Assembly (NCBI GenBank): GCA_964463255.1
Contig: CAYXBC010000045.1
Span: 1-31,666 of the forward strand
Origin: CAJBLF01 sp964463255
Lineage (GTDB): Bacteria; Patescibacteriota; Gracilibacteria; Absconditabacterales; Absconditicoccaceae
Length of the DNA: 31,666 nt
Direction: 5' to 3'
The notes under the pieces are model-generated. The model made no database searches, was not told the origin of the DNA, and saw only the letters and a list, made by a program, of their open reading frames with translations. Position 1 is the first letter of the stretch, and each line of letters begins with the position of its first letter. Below, piece by piece: positions 19,229 to 27,973 of this stretch. The position numbers were made by a program, and so were the translations under genes.

Positions 19229-19438
19229 ATGACAAACACAAACTTTTCAATACCAGAAATACACTGCATGTCGTGTGAAGCACTTATCAGAGTATCATTA
19301 AAGGAAATGCCTGGTATCAACTCAGTAGCAACAAATCTAAGTGCCAAGACAGCAACAATAGATTTTGATGATAACATTGTACATAAACAGCAAATACAAC
19401 AACAGATACAGAAAGAAACGTGATACAAGGTTTCATAA
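19229..19438 (+). CDS. copZ: CopZ-like copper chaperone
   Basis: Protein of 69 residues consisting of one heavy-metal-associated domain: FSIPEIHCMSCEALIRVSL with Cys13 and Cys16, then GINSVATNLSAKTATIDFDD, the usual beta-alpha-beta pattern. It would carry Cu(I) in the cytoplasm and hand it to CopA and CsoR. The frame passes a TGA (19421-19423, Gly of GYKVS) and ends at TAA. It lies 24 nt before copA. Confidence 0.85.
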
Positions 19439-19462
19439 TTTTTATTATTTATAGTAATAATC

Positions 19463-22400
19463 ATGACAAAAATACTGTTATCCATACCCGATATTCATTG
19501 CAATTCCTGCGAAAAATTGATTCATGCAAGTGTAGATAATGAACCAGGGATAATATCAGTTTCAGTCTTTGTGGAAAAGAAAGAGACAGAAGTAACTTAC
19601 GATGAAAAAAAAATACATAAGAACGATATTATGAAATTAATCAGTGAATGAACCGGATATACAGTAACGGAAGAATGAACACACATCCATGAAACGACAC
19701 CAGTACAAAAAAACACAGCAATAGAAAACGATAAAATACCAGGAGAAACAGTCGATACAAAGAGCAAGATGGTATCTATTGATATCGACGGTATGCATTG
19801 TAGTAGCTGTGCATTGTTAATAGAAAAATCACTCAGAAAAATGCCGGGAGTACTTCAAGCAAGTGTCAACTTTTCTTCTGAACAAGCTATGGTCAAAATA
19901 GATCCGATGACCGCATCAAAAAGCGAGTTATTGAAAGCAGTAGAAAACGCCTGATATGTATGAGCTATCATAGACGAAAACCATACATCCAATGAAATAG
20001 AAAAAAGAAAGAAAGAAACCAAACATCGATCAAGAAAATTATTACGATCAGCCATGCTCAGTGTGCCTATGATTGCTTTTATGTTCTATGATTTCTTACC
20101 AGGGCTACTGCCTCGAGAAAAAATAATCATGCCATGGACAGCAATGATCTCACTGATATTGACGATACCTATTGTGTTTATCATAGGAGCTGATTTTTTC
20201 AAAGGAGCTTGGTCAGCGCTCAAGATGAAAACATTTAATATGTTTTCATTAATCTCTATAGGAACAGGAGTAGCATTCTTATACAGTCTATATAACTTAG
20301 TATTGTTTTTCTATCAGACGGGATCGATTAGTGGACTAAATGGGATGAAAATACCGAATATCTATTTTGAAGTAGCTGGACTACTTATTATGTTTGTATC
20401 TCTAGGAAAATTTTTGGAAGCAAAAGCTAAATGATCCACATCACAAACCATAGCGAAACTGATGGGACTTGCTCCCAAAACTGCTAAGGTAAAAAGAGGA
20501 AATACCGTCATAGACGTACCCATAGAGCAAATAAAAAAATGAGATATCATCATGGTAAAACCAGGAGAAAAAGTACCTATCGATTGAGTTTTGGTTTCAT
20601 GACATTCAAGTATTGACGAATCTATGCTCACCGGAGAAAGTATACCTGTAGAAAAAATGGTGGGAGCCAAAGTATTTGGATGAACAATAAATAAATTATG
20701 AAGTTTTGAGATGGAAACCACAAAAATTGGTAATGAAACCGCACTTGCACAGATTATTAGACTTATCCAAGAAGCACAATGATCCAAAGCACCTATCCAA
20801 TGATTTGCAGACAAAATATCTGCCGTATTCGTACCGACGGTAATCATCATAGCATTATTGGTATTCCTTGTATGGTTCTTCATCGTAGGAGCCGGACTGA
20901 CAGCGTCACTACTATATTTTTCAGCAGTGATTGTCATAGCTTGTCCATGTGCTCTCGGTTTAGCGACGCCTACAGCATTGATGGTGGGAACTGGAAAATG
21001 AGCACAAAATGGTATACTTATCAAATGAGGTGAACCATTGGAAATGCTCTGTAAAGTAGATACTATCATCTTTGATAAGACAGGAACGATCACGGAAGGA
21101 AAACCACAAGTGACAAATATAGTAGGAGTAAATGGATATACTGAACAACAGATTATACAAATTGCGATTGCTTTAGAAGCAAAATCCGAGCATCCATTGG
21201 CTGAAGCTATCGTTAATTATGGAAAAATACATATACTTCCCATGATAGGTAATGTAGATAAATTTGAGGCAATACCGGGAAAAGGAGTACAATGAGCAAT
21301 ACATAGCCAGATATATATGTTGGGTACCAAAACATTATTAGCAGAAAAAAATATTGGTATAGAAAACATATACCAGATAGAACAACTAGAATCTGAAGGG
21401 AAAACCGTCATGCTTCTAGCTACCGACAAAGAAATGATTGGTATCCTAGCAGTAGCAGATACGGTCAAAGCAAGTTCTGCAGAGGCTATTGCAAGACTCA
21501 AAAAAGCAGGTCTGATAGTCTATATGATTACCGGAGACAATCAAAGAACGGCTGAAGCGATAGCACGCCAAGTAGGAATAGATCACGTGTTAGCACAAGT
21601 GTTGCCACAACACAAAGCGATGAAAATCAAAGAGTTACAAGATCAATGATATATGGTCGCCATGGTTGGTGATGGAATCAATGACTCCCCCGCACTGACA
21701 CAAGCCAATGTGGGAATAGCTATGGGATCAGGAGCTGATGTGGCTATGGAAGCATGAAATGTGGTTATCATGAGAAATGATTTGAATGATGTATTGACCG
21801 CCATACAACTGAGTAAAGCAACGGTAAATAAGATAAAACAGAATATGTTCTTTGCATTATTTTATAATACGCTATGAATACCTATCGCAGCTTGAGTACT
21901 CGCAACATGGGGACTTACCTTGCAACCAGAATTTGCAGGATTGGCTATGGCAATGAGTTCTGTATCAGTAGTTTTGAACTCGTTATTGTTGAGGTTCTTT
22001 CACCCCAAAAAAAGGAATTGGATTTCCTTATTTGCTCCCCTCATCATGACCATACTATTCCTTAGTTTCTTTTGGAAATTTGCCCAAATAGGTAATGGAC
22101 AAAATATTGTATTCTCAGCCAATATAAACAATCCATGAATCAAAACAGATATCAATCAATTTATCATACATACTCCAAATAAAATCTGATTTACTCCGAC
22201 AGGCATACCTAAACTCTTCTTGGGAAGCGACACTATCACGGATGAATTTCCTATCATTGAAGGAACAGGACTAATGTGATCTGAATGAGCAGAAATGATT
22301 CTATGATATACAGAAGCACAGATGATGAAAAAAGAAAGATTAATCAGTAAGGTAGGAGATAGTCTATCAGGATTCTTTGGTCTATGAACAGTGAAAATCG

Positions 22401-22795
22401 TAGGGATACTATGACCAACGAATACACTTTTGGACGAATCTCATATTATGAATACAAGGTGATTCAAGTATCTCACAGTACAAGGCAATTCAGTAACTAT
22501 GGTAGAAACGCCATTTGACGGTGAAGATATATTTTATAGCTACGATGAAAACAATATCCCTCTACAGTTTAAAAACATCATCAATCCAAAAAAATTGACC
22601 TACACTATAGACGGTAAAGAATATATCGCTATATATTTAGGCTACGATGCTGCACAAGAGATGAGAGATGGAAAGGAATTTAATAAAATTTTCGACACCA
22701 TAGAAGAAAACGGCAAAAACTATATCATTGCCTGATTAGCAAAAAAGACCTATACACTGCTAGATATGATGCACTTCGTTCCAAAAGATAAATAA
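19463..22795 (+). CDS. copA: Copper P1B-type ATPase CopA with extra C-terminal domain
   Basis: Protein of 1110 residues. Two HMA domains come first (DIHCNSC; GMHCSSC at ~108) with a His-containing linker between them. The P1B core follows: TGES at ~390, metal-binding CPC at 494-496, phosphorylation site DKTGT at 538, SEHPLA, TGDN, and GDGIND at ~736. The last core helix ends near 850, where Cu ATPases normally stop. Here one more membrane helix (about 856-876) follows, then ~230 residues with no family I know (GYTEAQMMKKERLISKVGDS, LGYDAAQEMRDGKEF). If the extra helix crosses the membrane this domain is outside the cytoplasm. Many glycines are TGA; none of the frame needs shifting. Confidence 0.92.
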
Positions 22796-22813
22796 TATAA
22801 TCAACACGAAAGT

Positions 22814-22845
22814 AAAAAACTATCTCACAACAAGACAGTTTTTTA
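22814..22845. terminator. Terminator between copA and pilC
   Basis: Stem AAAAAACTATCT/AGACAGTTTTTT with one mismatch and a 7-nt loop, flanked by A and T runs. It can serve copA and, less certainly, the convergent pilC operon. Confidence 0.7.
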
Positions 22846-22898
22846 TATATATTCAAATAATAAATTCTGAACTCTAAATTCTACAAGCTACATTTATT

Positions 22899-24035
22899 TT
22901 ACATACCTGCTCCTTCCATAATTTGAAGAATCAATCCAAAGATACCGAGTGCGATGACAACGACAATTCATCCTACAAAGATAAGCATGACCGGTTCGAT
23001 AATCTTGGATGAGCGCATGATGAGGGTATTGAGATCTTCCTGATACATCTCAAGGACATTATCCAAAGAATTGGAAAGATTAGCAGTCTCCTCACCAACT
23101 TTGATCATAACAGCGACATCAGAAGGGATAAGCTCTCTCTCTTTCTCCAATACACTATAAATGTTTTGTCATTTGTTTAAACCCATCAAAACACGTTCTA
23201 TCATATCATGATATGCGGGGATATCGAGAATATCTCTCATAAGCTGAAAGGTCTTGATATAGCTCATACCTGAATTGAGCATGAGTTTCATATATCTGCA
23301 GAACTTGATGATATAAAAATATTTCGTCATCTTACCGACAAGAGGAATATTGAGCACTACGCTAAATCGACTTTTCTTCCCTGCCTCACTAGAGAAAAAG
23401 ACACCTCACAGAAGGCCTAGTCACGCAATGACACCAAGAATCGTCTTCCACTGATCCTCAAAGAAAATAGAGATACTATGGAGAGCTCTAGTAATCCGAG
23501 GCAATTGAAGATTTTGATAACCTTCGGCGATAGAGAAAATATTAGGTAAGACAAGCAAGAAGAGAGCAAATACGGCAACGATAGCGATAATGATAAGGAT
23601 AGCCGGATACAGAAGTGCACCGATATACTTATTCTTCATATCCTTGATATAGAGATATTCCGTAGAAAGCGAATGAAGAATCATAGGTAATTCTCAAGAC
23701 ATTTCTCATGCCTTAATCAAAGAATAATCGCCCGCATCAAAATAATCAGGAAGTCTATTGAGTGCATAAGAAAGGCTCTTTCCTCTATGAAGGAATCAAG
23801 CGATACTGTTGGCTATCTCTTTGATCGCAAAATCATCCGAAGTATTTCAGATAAGTTTGATAGCACTAAAAAGCGATATTCACCCCCTGAGCAGATATGC
23901 GAGCTCTTTGAAAAAAAGGATTTTATCTTTGGTTCAGAAACTCCCTCTATCGATGGATTGCAAAGTTGTGACAATGATATCATCGATCGGTCAGGTCTTT
24001 GGTTCTTGTTCTATAGATTCTTGCGGATCTGACAT
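22899..24035 (-). CDS. pilC: Type IV pilus inner-membrane platform protein PilC/GspF
   Basis: Protein of 378 residues with the two repeated T2SF domains of PilC/GspF: first FFKELAYLLRGGISLFSAI ... LIKAGEMSGELP, second FCRYMKLMLNSGMSYIKTF ... MIKVGEETANLSNSL. Three membrane segments are seen (ALLYPAILIIIAIVAVFALF, a weaker one near TILGVIAGLGLLG, and the C-terminal PVMLIFVGGIVVVIALGIFG). It anchors the pilus assembly motor. Last gene of a minus-strand operon, 47 nt after the PilO-like gene. The Gly residues in RGG, KAGEMSG and VGG are partly TGA. Confidence 0.9.
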
Positions 24036-24082
24036 GCCAAGGCAAATAAAATAAAATATGCGTGTATATGGACAGTAAGAAG

Positions 24083-24871
24083 TTAGTCGGTATAATAATA
24101 TGCCTTCAAATCGATATCGACTTGTTGTTTGTCGGTATAATTGGCTATATCATAATTAACTTTATCGAGCTTATAGAGGACACGATAGCTACCATCGGAA
24201 AGGACTCTCTTCTCGACATTATCAAGAAAGGAAAGCAAAGCATCCTTAGTATCGAAAGTGATATTGAGTCTGAGCGTGACATAATGAAGGTTTCAGGTGA
24301 AAGATTGAGGATCTCCTATGGAAATTTTATTTATCAGACCATTCTTCTGTTTGGTAGCAGGATCCCTGAGTAGATATTCGTTGATATTTGCAAGCAAGAT
24401 TTTTTCATTAATAAACATCTTAGGATCAGTCAAATTATTGAGTTGGATATAGGATCTGGCAAATGAAAAATTTTGCCTCAAGGTCTGATCTATAGAAGTA
24501 CAATTAATCCTGTCATTGAGACAGGAGATGATAGTAGATTGCTGGCTTTCGATAGTCGTTATCAATTGCAAATCAGCATCAGCTTTGGCTTTCTTAGTTT
24601 CAAAATTAGCAACCTCGACATCAATATTGCTAAGCTTGTCCTGAGTTGCATGGACACCATCCCTTGCGGGCAAGACAAGGTTATTCCCTACTATGATGAC
24701 AACAATCAACAACAGGATAAAATAGACCCTATATCTGATCCCAACGACTCTATTCGTAGTGATCAATACCTGATTCTTTTCAGCGAAAATATCCAGATCA
24801 GAGGGTTTTTGCTGTTGTTCATCGAGCAATCTATTTATCAGATCGCTACTTTGTGCTACCTGTTCCTGCAT
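24083..24871 (-). CDS. PilO-like pilus alignment protein
   Basis: Protein of 262 residues: ~45 polar cytoplasmic residues (MQEQVAQSSDLINRLLDEQQ), one membrane helix (VYFILLLIVVIIVGNNLVL), then a coiled coil (DKLSNIDVEVANFETKKAKA) and an extracytoplasmic alpha/beta domain (YVTLRLNITFDTKDALLSFL). This architecture is that of PilO in the PilMNOP subcomplex, which links the pilus platform with the envelope. Similarity is in architecture rather than sequence, and PilN cannot be excluded. The start overlaps the end of the upstream gene by 26 nt. No PilM gene is adjacent. Confidence 0.65.
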
Positions 24872-25412
24872 CGTTGATGACGTTAGCTTCTAAAACGAAT
24901 TGATAATAATTATTGTCCCCTATTCTATCATAGGTTTGGATACGGATATTTTTGACAAAATCCAAATCGGAGAATCTATCGAAAAGCGAACGTATGCCTT
25001 TGGATGGACTAGAATAATATAAGAGCAAAAGATTAGATACTTGTCATTTGAGCGTTATCTTATCAATGCTGACATTGAAGTCAGAGAGTAAAATACTATC
25101 AGAAGTACTGGTATCAACTTTTTTGAGATCTTCCAGCATATTGATAACTTTGGTGATATGTTCTGACCAAGGCATAGTAATCTGTTTCTCTTCAAGTATT
25201 TTGACTGCCTGCAACTTATTGTAACCAGTATATCACTTATATGACTCCAATGTTGCCGCCTGTTGCGTTAGGACATCACGGTTATGAGTGATCTTTTGAT
25301 TCATAAGCAATATATCGATTTTGAAATACAGGAAAATAAGAAACAAGAGTACTAATATGACAATCAGTATCTGAAAGAGCATTTTCCGACTAGAACGTCC
25401 ACCTGCACTCAT
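24846..25412 (-). CDS. PilN-like pilus assembly protein
   Basis: Protein of 188 residues: short basic N-terminus (MSAGGRSSRK), one membrane helix (MLFQILIVILVLLFLIFLYF), a coiled-coil stretch (QKITHNRDVLTQQAATLESY), and a domain with ILEEKQITMPWSEHI and ITLKGQVSNLLLLYYSSPSK ... DLDFVKNIRI. This last pattern (a small ferredoxin-like domain with a LxGxVxS strand) is typical of PilN/GspL C-terminal parts. First gene of the operon pilN-pilO-pilC, behind a good promoter. Confidence 0.7.
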
Positions 25413-25442
25413 GGAAATAAGGAGGAAATAAAATCATACACT

Positions 25443-25471
25443 AGTATATCTATGGAATCGGATTTTTTCAA
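25443..25471 (-). promoter_or_regulatory. Promoter of the pilN-pilO-pilC operon
   Basis: Minus-strand TTGAAA (25466-25471), 17-nt spacer, TATACT (25443-25448), about 30 nt before the ATG of the PilN-like gene. Confidence 0.65.
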
Positions 25472-25582
25472 ATCCAATGGCCGCTATCACGATAATAAAT
25501 TCCCAAAAAGATAAAAAAAAAGGAATATAGTTGACTTATAATTATATATGTATATAGTAGATAAAAAATAATCAAGAAAATT

Positions 25583-25822
25583 ATGAAAAATATCATGGCA
25601 GAAACATGGGAAGTCGGAATTCCTATCATAGCAATATGCATAGCATTCGCCGTAGGGATAGCCGAAATTCTTCGGATCAAGAAAATTACACAACAGGATA
25701 AAGAATCTGGAGAAGAACTACAACGATTAAAAAAAGAAAACGAGCTCATAAAGAGTCAGGTTGAACTTTCCTTTGTATATGGCAGAGGATTTTTTTATTG
25801 AATGGTTGACTTGATAGGATAA
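25583..25822 (+). CDS. Small membrane protein, unknown
   Basis: Protein of 79 residues with one membrane helix (VGIPIIAICIAFAVGIAEIL) followed by a short coiled coil (QQDKESGEELQRLKKENELI). The TGA at 25799-25801 is read as Gly, adding GMVDLIG before the TAA. The layout resembles small phage-shock or PspB-like membrane proteins, but I do not recognise a family. First of three small genes on this strand. Confidence 0.6.
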
Positions 25823-25859
25823 ATATGTATTATCACAAAAAACCAAAAAACAAAAAACC

Positions 25860-26222
25860 ATGAAAAATGAAAAAATGATTGACCAAGAAGCTCTTAGAGA
25901 GTATGTCAAAATTCGTTTTGAAAGAAATTGTTTGATAAAAGCAGGCATAATCGGAATTATGATCTTGAGCATATTAATGACTTTGGGATCGATATTTGGA
26001 CATATGTCTGACGGAATATTAACTGCCTTTATCGGATTTTTTTGGATAGCATTATGCATAGCTGCAGCCACGTTAATGTTTCTGATAAATAATGGAGCAA
26101 ACGAAAAGAAAAAAATGTATGATTCCTTATCATCAGAAGAAAAAATGCAGATCATCATTGCATATAAACAAAAAATAACGAAAAGAGTATGAATAAAGCA
26201 TATCAAAAGGGAGATCCAGTAA
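25860..26222 (+). CDS. Small membrane protein with two helices, unknown
   Basis: Protein of 120 residues: charged N-terminus (MKNEKMIDQEALREYVKIRF), two membrane helices (AGIIGIMILSILMTLGSIFG and ILTAFIGFFWIALCIAAATL) and a charged cytoplasmic C-terminus (KKKMYDSLSSEEKMQIIIAY). Reading TGA (26190-26192) as Gly extends it by ten residues into the next gene, a 34-nt overlap. Under the standard code it would stop in an ATGA overlap with the next gene, a common operon junction. Confidence 0.6.
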
Positions 26223-26428
26223 AATTATTGCCGACTCCACAATTATTGGAAGTTTTCAATCAAACGCAGGTATTCACGAACATCGTCAAAAAAAGGGTAA
26301 GCAAGGAAATCGGAGAAACTGAAGGAATAATATATGATACCTTCAAAGATAATGATGATAACTTCTTTTTTCAAGCCACCAACGGATATGTGTATTTGAT
26401 ACCTTACCAAAGTATCGCACAAGGATAA
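26189..26428 (+). CDS. Hypothetical small soluble protein
   Basis: Protein of 79 residues (MNKAYQKGDPVKLLPTPQLL ... GYVYLIPYQSIAQG), without membrane segment or signal. The YQKGDPVKL start and the strand-rich C-terminal half suggest a small beta-barrel such as an SH3-like fold, but this is a guess. Its ATG lies inside the preceding gene. It has no TGA codon, and a strong terminator follows. Confidence 0.6.
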   Translation: MNKAYQKGDPVKLLPTPQLLEVFNQTQVFTNIVKKRVSKEIGETEGIIYDTFKDNDDNFFFQATNGYVYLIPYQSIAQG

Positions 26429-26445
26429 ATATCAATCAATACATT

Positions 26446-26472
26446 ACTCCTGGTTTTTCCAGGAGTTTTTTT
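26446..26472 (+). terminator. Rho-independent terminator
   Basis: Perfect 8-bp stem ACTCCTGG/CCAGGAGT, 5-nt loop, then a T run. Ends the small-gene transcript. Confidence 0.92.
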
Positions 26473-26529
26473 ATACACCTAAGATTTCAATAACAGCACC
26501 ATAGAGAGTTTTGAAAAGTAAAAAATAGA

Positions 26530-26559
26530 TTGACATTTTAAGTAAAAAATGTATATAAT
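26530..26559 (+). promoter_or_regulatory. Near-consensus sigma-70 promoter
   Basis: Perfect TTGACA (26530-26535) and perfect TATAAT (26554-26559) with an 18-nt spacer, 26 nt before the ATG at 26586. This is the best promoter in the window and suggests strong expression. Confidence 0.85.
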
Positions 26560-26585
26560 AAGTACATTAAAAAAAACAAAATATT

Positions 26586-26900
26586 ATGGCAACACAAAGG
26601 GCAATAGCATTACGGAACAGGTTCATAAATGCGACAGAAAATGAGTTCGAAGCACTAACTTTTGGAGAATTGAAAGTAGGAGATTCCTTTATTACATTTC
26701 CAGATCCAGGAGATAATAGTGGTCATGGAGGATTCAAAGGAAAACATTGGATATTTATCAAGACCCAGGAAAACGTAGAAGAAGCAGGTCGTGGGTTGAA
26801 ATATGCAAAAGATAATCCACATGGAAAGGCATGTAATACATCTCATGGAGATACCGAAGATAATTTTCCTCTCTCGATGCTTGTGATTCAAGTAGAATAA
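26586..26900 (+). CDS. Hypothetical 104-residue protein, probably well expressed
   Basis: Soluble protein starting MATQRAIALRNRFINATENE, then FGELKVGDSFITFPDPGDNS, a His/Gly-rich stretch (GHGGFKGKHWIFI), and CNTSHGDTEDNFPLSMLVIQ. The pattern FGELKVGDxFI is seen in many small proteins whose function is unknown. No membrane segment. All 12 glycines use GGN, none TGA, fitting a highly expressed gene behind a consensus promoter. Its own terminator follows. Confidence 0.65.
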   Translation: MATQRAIALRNRFINATENEFEALTFGELKVGDSFITFPDPGDNSGHGGFKGKHWIFIKTQENVEEAGRGLKYAKDNPHGKACNTSHGDTEDNFPLSMLVIQVE

Positions 26901-26922
26901 ATATGGTAATGTTCCACAAATG

Positions 26923-26951
26923 AACCTCTGAGTATAATCAGAGGTTTTTTT
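26923..26951 (+). terminator. Rho-independent terminator
   Basis: Stem CCTCTGA/TCAGAGG with a 6-nt loop, then seven T. Confidence 0.92.
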
Positions 26952-26954
26952 AAC

Positions 26955-27017
26955 TTCCTCCTTTGCCTTGTCCACGAATGTGGGTAAAGGAGGTGCCCAT
27001 AGGGCGGAGGATTCAAT
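26955..27017. repeat. Intergenic REP-like palindromic element
   Basis: Two nested inverted repeats: CCTCCTTTGCC paired with GGTAAAGGAGG (imperfect, with CCAC/GTGG inside), then GCCC-ATA-GGGC. It is more GC-rich than its surroundings and lies in the short gap between convergent genes, as REP or small mobile palindromes do. Only one copy is visible in the window. Confidence 0.4.
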
Positions 27018-27020
27018 GTT

Positions 27021-27797
27021 CTATACTCACAAAATCTCCACTTCGGCTTCATATATTTTTTTGATATGATCAAGTACATCACCTACTTTATATCTCGGAT
27101 CCTGTTGACTAGCATAATACCGTTTGTGAGGATCAATGAAAATTATTTTTTTCAGATTATGAAAATCCTGGAATATCTCTGAGGAAGTACAAAGAATAAC
27201 TGATTTTTGTCACCTCTTAATCTCCCGTCGATGTGTATCCTTCTGATTCTGGGTCTGTATTGCCGACAAAAACGCCACGGAAGAATCTTCACGGAATGCT
27301 TCGTCCGTCATATTGAACATCGTCCACAAATCAGGAAAAACAAGTAATGTCTGTCACACTTCGGAACAGATAAAAGAAGAAATATGAGATAATGCAAATT
27401 TTTCTTGTCCCTGATTCCCTTTCCCCTTGTCCCTGGTTCCCTTTATTTTATTTTCACGTTCAAGCAACTTCTGGATATCATCGGGCAAAAAGAGTCTCAT
27501 GACGGATTTATAGGTCGTATAATACATATCGACCATCCGATGGAGTAAGCCAAGCAAAGGAAGGGAAAGAAATCATGGAGAGACAAGTTGCGCCTTGACT
27601 GGAGTGAGAGATTGATATTGTTCAGGGAAAGATATTTGTTCTCCGAGACACAGAAAAAAATTATTGCCGTCTACAAGCAAGTCTCAGGCCTTTAATTTTT
27701 TCATCCTTTTTGATGATCAAGAATTCTCAGGAAGATTAGGAGCAAGCTTGCATACTTTATCCGCACCAAAAAAACGATCGAAGCTATAGAGATACAC
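27021..27797 (-). CDS. Short PriA-derived protein without Walker A
   Basis: About 258 residues with the landmarks of the N-terminal half of PriA (primosomal helicase). LTPVKAQLVSPGFLSLPLL and MVDMYYTTYKSVMRLFLP match the LKPV...LL.LA.W.A.YY region. GQKSVILCTSSEIFQDFHNL and IIFIDPHKRYYASQQDPRY match GxRSAIFAPF and the DEEHxxSYKQxxxPRY region. Where PriA has GxTGSGKT there is instead a low-complexity insert (GTRDKGKGNQGQEK), DEEH reads IDPH, and the second helicase lobe is absent (PriA is ~700 residues). It cannot be an ATPase. The start is uncertain: GTG 27797, ATG 27704, or codons further up to 27944 are all possible. Confidence 0.6.
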
Positions 27798-27937
27798 GGA
27801 AGTCCATAGTAAGTAAAACGTACCAATACTGTACCAAAAAAGCTGAGGTATTCAATACAAGCTGAGAAGCTCAGCACTAGCGAAAATACACTCAGACAAA
27901 AGGCAATCTCATCGGACATAGAGTAGTCTACAAATAC

Positions 27938-27965
27938 TTGCTTTTTAGTTTAAAATATATATAAT
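27938..27965 (+). promoter_or_regulatory. Promoter-like element of the S1-containing ATPase gene
   Basis: TTGCTT (27938-27943), 16-nt spacer, TATAAT (27960-27965). Transcription would start almost at the ATG 27974, so the mRNA would be leaderless or translation would begin at ATG 28034. The symmetrical AT stretch may also serve the divergent PriA-like gene. Confidence 0.45.
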
Positions 27966-27973
27966 ATATAGGT

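Noticed and set aside
20362..21093. A 243-residue open frame antisense to copA
   Set aside because: It lies opposite strongly conserved CopA motifs (TGES, CPC, DKTGT) and its translation resembles no protein; it is a shadow of codon bias.
25727..26206. A 159-residue minus-strand frame
   Set aside because: It covers two better-supported small plus-strand genes and reads as low-complexity hydrophobic sequence.
27701..27919. A 72-residue hydrophobic minus-strand frame upstream of the PriA-like protein
   Set aside because: It overlaps the PriA-like frame, which carries the more protein-like sequence and TGA-coded Gly; a real upstream frameshift cannot be fully excluded.
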